Source: an uncultured Prevotellaceae bacterium
Lineage (GTDB): Bacteria > Bacteroidota > Bacteroidia > Bacteroidales > Bacteroidaceae
DNA length: 32,160 bases
NCBI GenBank assembly: GCA_900321835.1
Contig: ONXQ01000058.1
Location: forward strand, 1 to 32,160
Direction of reading: 5' to 3'
The notes under the pieces are model-generated. The model did no database searches. It was not told where the DNA came from and saw nothing but the letters and a program-made list of their open reading frames with translations. Numbering within the stretch: position 1 is the stretch's first letter; each line of letters begins with the position of its first letter. Position numbers and translations under genes: made by a program. Below, in pieces: positions 1 to 7,514 of the stretch.

Positions 1-2747
1 CACTTCGCGGAACACACGGGCGAAGTGTTCACGGTCGCTGTAGCCGAGGCGGCGGGCCACGTCGGACACGCTGGCCGTGTGCTGCGTCAGCATCTTCTGC
101 GCCTCGCCCATCTTGATGTCGCGGACAAACTGAAGAGGTGTCTGGCCCGTAATCGCCTTGAGTTTGCGCACCAGCGTCGAACGCGACATGTTCATGTTGT
201 CGGCCAGGTCGTTCACTCCGAAGTCGGCCTCGCCGAGGTGCTGAAGCACGATGTCGCGGGCACGGTCGAGCAGCATCTGGTCGATGGCTGCATGAGCCGG
301 CACACTGGGCTGCGAAGCCGGCGCAGAGACATAGTCGTGCATGGCCACCAGTTCGGCGCTGTCGTGCCAAATCTGTTCCTCGGCCCGGCGCGAGCGGCGC
401 ATGAAGTAGCGGACGATGAGCACGAGCAGCAGCAGACCTCCAATGATGTACAGAATGTAGGCTACTGTGGTTTCGTACCATCGGGGCTGACGGCTGAAGC
501 GGAAGGTGGTCACGTCGTCGCTCCAGAGCCCGTTGGCATCGGTGGCACGCAACTGCAACTCGTGTTCGCCCCGCGACACGTGGGGCAGGTGGAGCGTGTT
601 GATGCCGATGCGCAGCGTGGTCCACGGGCCGTCGTCCAGGCGATAGGCGTAGCGCTGGGTGGCAGCGTGAAGGTGGTCGAGCGAAGAGAAATGGATGGCG
701 ATGTCGCGGGCGTCGGCAGGCAGGGGGGCAGACAGGGGCACACTGTTGCCGGCCACGCTGAGGTCGGTGACGCACACAGTGACCCTGTGCGCCATGCCCT
801 CCAGTTGGAGCGAGGGATGGCAGACGAGCATTCCGTCGAAGCCGCCGACCAGCACGTCGCCGCTCGCGGCATCGAGCGTGATGGCCCGGGGCATGAAGCG
901 CGGCAGCGAAAGGGTCGTGTGGGTGTTCGTAACCCGATAGACCTCAGTCTTGGGGTCATATTCGGTCAGTCGGCTGTTGGTCAGTATCCAAAGGTGGTTG
1001 AAGGCGTCGGCAACTATCTTCTCGACCATGTCGCCGTTCATGCCCGCCGACTCCGAACAGTCGTGCAGGACCGACGCAAGTCGTTCAGCCGCCTTTCCGT
1101 CGCGAAGCGCCGCCGAAGGGATGCTCAGCAGACGCCCGTCGCCCGTGCCCAGCCAGAGGGTGCCGTCGGAAGTGGAGGTCAGGCAGAGCAGGTCGGTGGG
1201 CAGCGGAACGATGCGCTGAAGGCGTCCGTCGCTGTGCAGGACGGCGATGCCCCGGCCTGTGATGGCGGCATAGACGGTGCCGTCCTGCGTTTGAGTCAAA
1301 CTGGTGGTGTGCCCCAGCGCCTGTCCGTCTTGCTCGACGGCAGAGAGGCGACGGTTGGCAGGTGTATAGCGGAACAGCGCGTCGTAGGTCCCAATCCACA
1401 GGGCGCCGTCGGCCGCCTCGAACACCGTCTTGGCGTGCTGACCGTCAGGCAGTTGGATGCTGTGCGTGAGGCGCATCTGCTCACCGTCGGCGGCTACGCC
1501 ATAGACAAAGTCGGTGGCCGTCACCGTCCAGATGTGGTGCGGCTGGGCCGAAGGAATGAGTTCGTGGACGAAGTCGAGGTGTGACGCTGCGGTCGAAGGG
1601 CAGTCGGCATAGGTCGTCAGCCGCTGCGTTTGAGTGTCGTAGAGTCCGAGACCTACACGCTCCTGCGAAATCCAGTAGCGTGTGCCGGCATCCCGACAAA
1701 GGGACAGCAGCAGGGTCGAGCGACTGAAACGTTGCTGGATGGGCGGCACATTGTAGCGCTCACGGCTGAAGGTTTCAAAATTGACCACAAGGCTCTGGCG
1801 GTCGTAGCCTGCCACCCAGATGCTGCCGTCGCGGGTGCGAATCAGTTCGTTCAGCATCTTCATGCCGGGCGTGTAGCCTCGCAGGACAGACGTGAGGTCG
1901 AGCGCTTGCAGCGTGCCTGCGGAGTCGATGTCGAAGGCGTGCAGGTCGTCGAGCGATGTGGCCCAGAGGCGGTGTCCGTCCGCTTCAGGCTTCAGGTAGA
2001 AGAAGTGGTGAACAGGCTGACCGATGGCATTGCGCACTTCGGGCTGCACCACATAGCGATCCTCCAGGCGCTGTGCCTTCATGTCGAGTCGGACGATGCC
2101 GCGGTCGCGCGTCGCCAGCCACAGGTAGCCGGCGGCCTGCGCCATGTTGCTGACGGGAAGGCGGGCGGCGACGGAGTCGAGCGGTGTCCACTTGCGGGTG
2201 GAGGGCTGATAGCGGCAAAGTCCGAGGTTGTAGAAGGCGGAGAGCACTGTGCCGTCGGCGGTTTGGAAGAAGCCTGCGGAAACGTCGCGGGCGGTCTGCA
2301 CGGGTTGCTGGCCTGGGGCAGCGAAATAGGTGGAGTGTGACGTGGAAAGAAACAGACTGCCGTCGGCTGCGCAGAAGACCTCTTGCACCTGCTTGTCGGC
2401 CAGGGTGTCGGGACAGAAGGGGCGCACCTGATAGTCGGCCTTGTCCAGGTAGAAAGCGCCGGAGGGTGTGCCGAAAACGATGCGGTGGAGGCTGTCTTCG
2501 CAGATGCAAAGGATGAGGTTGCTGCGAAGGGGTCGTTGCGAAACACGCGGACATCGTAGCCGTCGTCGCGGCAGAGGCCGTCAACAGTGCCGTACCAGAT
2601 GTAGCCTTCTGTGTCCTGCATGAGACGGTGGACACTGAGCACGGGAAGCCGCTCGACGCCGCGGACGGGCTGCAGCGTGGCGACGGGCTGGGCGTTGACG
2701 GTGACGAAGGAGGCAAGGAAGGCCAGGAGAGGGAGGAAGCGTGTCAT
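1..2747 (-). pseudogene. Frameshifted, 3'-partial membrane regulator: propeller/Y_Y_Y sensor fused to AraC-type HTH
   Basis: The gene starts at 2747 with a signal peptide (MTRFLPLLAFLASFVTVNA) and a first regulator-propeller repeat ('HRLMQDTEGYIWYGTVDGLC'). The frame is lost after about residue 70. The matching continuation ('LILCICEDSLHRIVFGTPSG') lies in another frame and stays open to the left edge. Restoring one C in the CCCC run (GGGG on the plus strand, 2529-2532) gives '..NDPLRSNLILCICED..', a normal propeller repeat, so a one-base deletion or sequencing error is likely. After the propellers come a Y_Y_Y-type beta domain (about 720-500), one membrane helix ('AYILYIIGGLLLLVLIVRYF', about 470-410), and an AraC helix-turn-helix running off the window ('RRLGYSDREHFARVFREV' at 54-1). 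No HisKA, HATPase or receiver domain lies between membrane helix and HTH, unlike classical hybrid two-component systems. It overlaps the HD gene by 4 bp (ATGA), so the two are probably co-transcribed. Target genes are not visible. Confidence 0.75.
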
Positions 2748-4834
2748 GACTTTTCTTCTTCGCTGCTGAGCGAGGGATAGACGATGCGGGTGTGATAGAT
2801 GTTGCGGAGGCGTTCCTTGAGCACGGTCTTGGCGATGGCGATGTCGCGGAAAGTGATGGCGCAGGCGGTGAAGTAGCCGTCGGTCACCTGTTGGTCAACG
2901 ATGCGATCGACGAGTTCGTCGATGCTCTGCTCGGTGTATTCGGGCAGGGAGCGCGAGGCGGCTTCGACACCGTCGCACATCATGAGGATGGCCTCTTCGA
3001 GGGTCTCGGGGTTGGGGCCGGGATAGGTGAAGGGGGCGGGATCGACCGGTTGGTCGGGATGGGCATTGCACTCGGTGACGTAGAAGTAGCGGACGAGGCC
3101 TGCGCCGTGGTGGGTCGTGATGAAGCGGCGCACGGAGGCGGGCAGGTTGTACTGGGCGGCGAGTTGGAGTCCGTAGGTGACATGGCGGATGATGACTTCG
3201 GCCGACTTCTGGGGGGTGAGATGCTTATGGGGGTTGGCGCCGCTTTGGTTTTCGGTGAAAAAGACAGGGCGTTCCATCTTGCCGATGTCGTGGTAGAGGG
3301 CGCCGGTGCGGACCAGTTGGACTTTGGCGCCGAGGCGCTGGGCGACGTCGGCCGCAAGGTTGGCCACCTGCATGGAGTGCTGGAAGGTGCCAGGGGCTTC
3401 CTCGGTGAGGCGGCGCAGCAGCGGGTTGTTGATGTTGGTGAGTTCGACGAGCGTCACGTCGGAGACGAAGCCCAGTCCGCGTTCAATAATCCAAAGGAGG
3501 GGATAGGTGAAGAGGATGAGCAGGCCGTTGATGAGGAAATAGATGAGGTGGCTGCGGTCGATGTCGGTGAGTTGCACGCCGAGAGTGAGTTGGTAGGCGG
3601 CATAGAACACGATGTAGGTGATGGTGATGACGAGGGCGGTGTGGATAATCTGGCTGCGCTGGTTGAGTTCGCGCAGGTTCTGGATGGCGATGATGCCGGC
3701 GACGACCTGCAGGATGACGAACTCGTAGGGGTAGTTGAGCACGAGGGAGATGAGGATGACGGTGGCGGTGTGGAACATATAGGCCGTGCGCGAGTCGAGG
3801 AACACGCGCACGATGACAGGCAACATGCAGACGGGCAGGGCAAAGATGTGGAAGAGGTGGCGCGTGACCATCTGGCTGCCGGCGATGCAGAAGAGGGTGA
3901 GCAGGGCATAGAGCAGGATGGCGGAGCGCTGGTCTTCAAGATAGTCGCGTCGGAAGAGGTGGAGGTAGGACATGAGGACGGCGAGGATGAGCAGCACCAT
4001 GACGACCTGTCCGAGGATGATGTAGGGCAGCCGCTCATTGCGGGCGTTCTGCTGGCGCATCACGCGTTCGTAGGAGCGCAGTTTGAGGTAGGTGTCGTGG
4101 GTGATGATGTCGCCGCGATCCACGATTTTCTCGTTGGCCATGACAAAGCCGATGCCGGTGGAGAGTTGGGAGAGCAGCAGTTGCATCTCGTCTTCGCTCT
4201 TGAGGAGGTCGTAGGTGAGGTTGTCCTCGAGCACGGTGTTGAGATTGAGTCGAGTGAGTTGGCGAACCATGACGGTGTCCGTCGTGTGCTGCAGGATGTA
4301 GCGGTAGGCCTGCTGCTGGGTGAAGGTCTGGACGATCGGCATACTTTCGGCCACATTGTCGCGCACGATGCGCACATTCTCAATGCCTTCGGCCAGGAGG
4401 CTGTCGCGCAGTTGCGGAGACATGATGCCGCGCATGTAAACCGTGTCGAGCAGGCTGGCAGCATAGTGGACGACGGGGCGCAGCAGCGGGTCGCGCTGTG
4501 CCTGCACGCGGTGTCCGTCGGTGGTCACCTCGGTGGCCAGCAACTTGGCGCGCATGGCCGTCAGCACCGTCGTATTCATGTTGAAGTAGGGCTGGAACTC
4601 GTGGCGCAGGCTGTCGTGCTGGGCCTCGACGGCCGAGTCGCTCATCTGGATGTTGAACTTCTGCGCGGCATAGAGCGTGCCGTAGCGCCAGGGCTGGCCG
4701 ATGCGGTATTCGTAGTTGAAGGCATCGGTGCGTGGCATGAAATAGACGATGAGCAGGGTTGAGACAATCACCAGCGCGGTGCTGAGCAGCCAGACGTTGC
4801 GCGTGTCCTTGCGCTGCATTTTCTTGGGCTTCAT
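2744..4834 (-). CDS. 7TM-HD family phosphodiesterase (PgpH-like, probable cyclic-di-AMP hydrolase)
   Basis: About 696 residues. A first membrane helix (residues ~14-33, 'VWLLSTALVIVSTLLIVYFM') is followed by an extracytoplasmic 7TMR-HDED-type domain (~40-265), a block of seven hydrophobic helices (~270-450), and a cytoplasmic HD domain. In the HD domain the metal ligands are visible as H486 ('HSMQVANLAADV') and H515-D516 ('YHDIGK'), with further His in 'HKHLTPQKSAEVIIRH' and 'TTHHGAG'. This is the PgpH architecture; family members hydrolyse c-di-AMP to pApA, which is inference here. The frame stays open to an ATG at 4924, but that start lies inside a perfect hairpin and would add a basic, low-complexity leader. 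The ATG at 4834 (MKPKKMQRK) puts the first membrane helix at the expected distance and is preferred. The end overlaps the regulator gene by 4 bp. Confidence 0.87.
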   Translation of the reverse strand: MKPKKMQRKDTRNVWLLSTALVIVSTLLIVYFMPRTDAFNYEYRIGQPWRYGTLYAAQKFNIQMSDSAVEAQHDSLRHEFQPYFNMNTTVLTAMRAKLLATEVTTDGHRVQAQRDPLLRPVVHYAASLLDTVYMRGIMSPQLRDSLLAEGIENVRIVRDNVAESMPIVQTFTQQQAYRYILQHTTDTVMVRQLTRLNLNTVLEDNLTYDLLKSEDEMQLLLSQLSTGIGFVMANEKIVDRGDIITHDTYLKLRSYERVMRQQNARNERLPYIILGQVVMVLLILAVLMSYLHLFRRDYLEDQRSAILLYALLTLFCIAGSQMVTRHLFHIFALPVCMLPVIVRVFLDSRTAYMFHTATVILISLVLNYPYEFVILQVVAGIIAIQNLRELNQRSQIIHTALVITITYIVFYAAYQLTLGVQLTDIDRSHLIYFLINGLLILFTYPLLWIIERGLGFVSDVTLVELTNINNPLLRRLTEEAPGTFQHSMQVANLAADVAQRLGAKVQLVRTGALYHDIGKMERPVFFTENQSGANPHKHLTPQKSAEVIIRHVTYGLQLAAQYNLPASVRRFITTHHGAGLVRYFYVTECNAHPDQPVDPAPFTYPGPNPETLEEAILMMCDGVEAASRSLPEYTEQSIDELVDRIVDQQVTDGYFTACAITFRDIAIAKTVLKERLRNIYHTRIVYPSLSSEEEKS

Positions 4835-4891
4835 GGTATGCTTCGGTTGGAGGGTTTTCGTTCTGTTTTCTCGCTTGGGGTGCAATGCGTT

Positions 4892-4939
4892 GAAAGTTTT
4901 AAGTGCTTGAAACTTTATTTTCAAGCACTTAAAACTTTC
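4892..4939 (-). terminator. Perfect 19-bp inverted repeat after thrC
   Basis: Arms GAAAGTTTTAAGTGCTTGA (4892-4910) and its exact complement (4921-4939) flank a 10-base loop. The hairpin starts 6 bp past the thrC stop and ends 57 bp before the chosen start of the HD gene, so it most likely ends the threonine operon transcript or stabilises its 3' end. No T-run follows on the minus strand, so it is not a textbook intrinsic terminator. The stem is itself AT-rich. Confidence 0.6.
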
Positions 4940-4945
4940 TGTCCA

Positions 4946-6253
4946 CTATGCCTGAAGGCTGAGCAGCCACGACTTGAAGTCGGCGAACGCTGCTGTCATG
5001 GGCACGCTCTGCTTCTCGCCCTGCATGAAGGCGGCGAGGCGTGGCGGAATCTGCACCGAGGTGCCGATGATGGGCTCGACCGTGTCCTTGAACTTGGCAG
5101 GATGGGCGGTTTCGAGGAACACACCGACATGGTCTGCCTGCAACTGCTCTTCCAGAGCTCGCAGGCCGCAGGCGCCGTGGGGGTCGCACAGGTAGCCGGT
5201 GGTGCTGTAGGCCGTGCGGATGGTGTCGGCAATCTGGGCGTCGGTGTAGGTGCAGCCGCTGATGTCGGCAGCGATGCGGGCGTGGCTCTTGCCGTAGAGG
5301 TCGTAGATGCGGGCAAAGTTGGAGGGGTCGCCCACGTCCATTGCGTTGGCGATGGTCTGCACCGACGGACGTGCCTCGTAGCGGCCCGTCTGCAGGTATT
5401 CGTAGAAGACGCTGTTGGCGTTGTTGGCAGCAATGAAGTGGCTGATGGGCAGGCCCATGCGCTTGGCGAACAGTCCGGCGCAGATGTTGCCGAAGTTGCC
5501 TGAAGGCACGCAGACGACGATGTCTGTGAGTCCGCGCTTCTTCAGTTGTGCATAAGCCCAGAAGTAGTAGAACGCTTGGGGCAGGAAACGGGCGACGTTG
5601 ATGCTGTTGGCCGAGGTGAGGCGCATGTGGCGGTTCAGTTCGTCGTCCATGAAGGCCGACTTGACCAGCCGCTGGCAGTCGTCGAACACGCCATCGACCT
5701 CGACGGCCGTGATGTTCTGGCCGAGTGTCGTGAACTGGCACTCCTGGATGGGGCTGACCTTGCCTTTCGGGTAGAGCACAAAGACGTGGATTCCATCGAC
5801 GCCGAGAAATCCGTTGGCCACGGCCGAGCCGGTGTCGCCGCTCGTGGCCACGAGTACATTGACCTCGCGTCCGTCGCTCTCCTTCTTGATGAAATACTGC
5901 AGGAGGCGTGCCATGAAGCGGGCACCGACGTCCTTGAAGGCGAGCGTCGGGCCGTGGAAAAGTTCGAGGGCGTAGATGTTATTCTTGACAGGGACGATAG
6001 GGCAGTCGAACTGCAGGGTGTCGCAGACGATGCGGTGAAGGTCGGCCTGCGGCACATCCTCGCCGAAGAAGGCGTCGGCCACGGTGCAGGCCACCTGCTG
6101 GAAGGTCATGTCCTGGATGTGGTCGAAGAACTCCTGCGGCAACTGCTTAATGCGCTCCGGCATGTAGAGCCCGCGGTCCTCGGCCAGACCCTTCACCACA
6201 GCCTTCTCGAGCGAAGCCAGCGGTGCTTGGTTGTTTGTGCTGTAGTATTTCAT
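4946..6253 (-). CDS. thrC: Threonine synthase
   Basis: 435 residues, full length for the short bacterial form. It converts O-phosphohomoserine to threonine using pyridoxal phosphate. The N-terminus 'MKYYSTNNQAPLASLEKAV' is the usual start of this family. The cofactor lysine is K107 in 'FHGPTLAFKDVGARF', and the phosphate-binding segment 'VATSGDTGSAVANGF' follows at about 135. It is the last gene of the thrA-apgM-thrC operon. Its ATG overlaps the stop of the upstream gene (ATGA, 6250-6253), which suggests translational coupling, and a strong hairpin follows its stop. Confidence 0.96.
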   Translation of the reverse strand: MKYYSTNNQAPLASLEKAVVKGLAEDRGLYMPERIKQLPQEFFDHIQDMTFQQVACTVADAFFGEDVPQADLHRIVCDTLQFDCPIVPVKNNIYALELFHGPTLAFKDVGARFMARLLQYFIKKESDGREVNVLVATSGDTGSAVANGFLGVDGIHVFVLYPKGKVSPIQECQFTTLGQNITAVEVDGVFDDCQRLVKSAFMDDELNRHMRLTSANSINVARFLPQAFYYFWAYAQLKKRGLTDIVVCVPSGNFGNICAGLFAKRMGLPISHFIAANNANSVFYEYLQTGRYEARPSVQTIANAMDVGDPSNFARIYDLYGKSHARIAADISGCTYTDAQIADTIRTAYSTTGYLCDPHGACGLRALEEQLQADHVGVFLETAHPAKFKDTVEPIIGTSVQIPPRLAAFMQGEKQSVPMTAAFADFKSWLLSLQA

Positions 6254-7494
6254 ATTGTCATGAAGGTTTTGATAAATTCGTCTTTCTTCAAAAGTCCGAG
6301 GCAGCCCGTCGCGCAGCCGGCCTCGCTGTACATCGTCACAGCGTCGGCCTCGATGCCCTCGTGCCAGATGCAGAAAGGCACAGGCTCGTTGACATGGATG
6401 CGCAGTTCGACGGGTGTGGGATGGTCGGGCAGCACAGCCACGCTGACTGCCTCCTGCATCTCCTTCACCGCCTCAAGAACAGGACGGATGAGGCGCTGGT
6501 CGAGATAGTTGATGGCGCGGAGTTTGAGGTCGAGGTCGCCGTCGTGACCGGCCTCGTCGGTCGCCTCCACATGGACAAAGACGAAGTCGTCGGTCTGCAA
6601 AGCATCAATGGCTGCCTGCGCCTTGCCCTCGTAGTTGGTGTCGGCCAAGCCTGTCGCACCAGGCACTTTCACAATCTTCAGCCCGGCATAACTGCCGATG
6701 CCCTGGATCAGGTCGACCGCCGAAATGACCGTGCCCCGGCGCACCTGCGGAAAGCGCTGGCCGAGGGTCTGCATCGACGGACGATAGCCTCCGCTCCAGG
6801 GCCAGATGCTGTTGGCCGGACGCTGACCGGCTGCGATGCGCTGCTGGTTGTAGGGATGTTCGGAGAGAATCTGCTGGGAGCGCAGAATCAGGTCGTTGAG
6901 CAAGTCGGCCGTTTCCTGACCCGTCATCGTGTGCAGGCCGTCGGAGCGGTTTTCCCATCCCGCTTCGCTCTGCACGAGCAGGGGACGCCACGGCTCGTTG
7001 GGATGATCGTGGGGCGGATTGCAGACAATATGCTTGTTCCCGCCCTTGATGACCAGCAGATGGCGATACTGTATGCCGCGGACAAAGCGCACACGTTCGC
7101 TGCCGAGGCGTTCGTTCAGCAGGTCGATGAGCACAGCAGCGTCCTCCGTCTGCAGGTTGCCGCCGTTGTGGGTGACGATGCGGCCGTCAGCCAGTGTGAT
7201 GATGTTGCAGCGGATGGCCATTTCGTCATCGGCCAAGTCGTAGCCGATCGACGCCGCCTCCAGTGGTCCACGGCCCTCGTACACCTGATTGAGGTCGTAG
7301 CCGAGGATGCTGGTGTTCGCCACTTCGCTGCCCGGAGGAAAACCCTCGGGCACGGTGGACAGCATTCCGCAACGGCCATGCTGTGCCAGCCAGTCCATGC
7401 AAGGCTTGTCTGCCACCTGCAGCAGTGTCTTTCCGCCGAGCCGCTCCACCGGATGGTCGGCCATGCCGTCGCCAAGTATGATGATATGTTTCAT
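6250..7494 (-). CDS. ApgM-family phosphoglycerate-mutase-like protein, probable homoserine kinase analogue
   Basis: 414 residues of the archaeal-type cofactor-independent phosphoglycerate mutase family (alkaline phosphatase superfamily, COG3635). Visible motifs are the N-terminal metal-binding 'IIILGDGMADHP', 'PGSEVANTSILGYDL' holding the expected nucleophile region at about 56-70, and 'FVHVEATDEAGHDGD' near residue 320. It lies between thrA and thrC with a 20-bp gap upstream and a 4-bp overlap downstream. No GHMP-type thrB is present in the window. In Bacteroidota this gene position has been interpreted from genome context as a functional analogue of homoserine kinase (homoserine to O-phosphohomoserine). 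The family call is firm. The kinase role is inference from the operon. A glycolytic mutase role is the alternative. Confidence 0.9.
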   Translation of the reverse strand: MKHIIILGDGMADHPVERLGGKTLLQVADKPCMDWLAQHGRCGMLSTVPEGFPPGSEVANTSILGYDLNQVYEGRGPLEAASIGYDLADDEMAIRCNIITLADGRIVTHNGGNLQTEDAAVLIDLLNERLGSERVRFVRGIQYRHLLVIKGGNKHIVCNPPHDHPNEPWRPLLVQSEAGWENRSDGLHTMTGQETADLLNDLILRSQQILSEHPYNQQRIAAGQRPANSIWPWSGGYRPSMQTLGQRFPQVRRGTVISAVDLIQGIGSYAGLKIVKVPGATGLADTNYEGKAQAAIDALQTDDFVFVHVEATDEAGHDGDLDLKLRAINYLDQRLIRPVLEAVKEMQEAVSVAVLPDHPTPVELRIHVNEPVPFCIWHEGIEADAVTMYSEAGCATGCLGLLKKDEFIKTFMTI

Positions 7495-7514
7495 GGAATG
7501 AACCGTTTAATGAT

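Noticed and set aside
2792-4762. Long plus-strand open frame opposite the HD phosphodiesterase
   Set aside because: It shadows a gene with clear membrane helices and HD motif; its translation is Gly/Asp/His-rich without domain features. The same applies to the frames at 25-1584 and 17094-19145.
4835-4924. Upstream ATG at 4924 as start of the HD protein
   Set aside because: It lies inside the perfect hairpin after thrC and adds a basic leader not expected before the first membrane helix.
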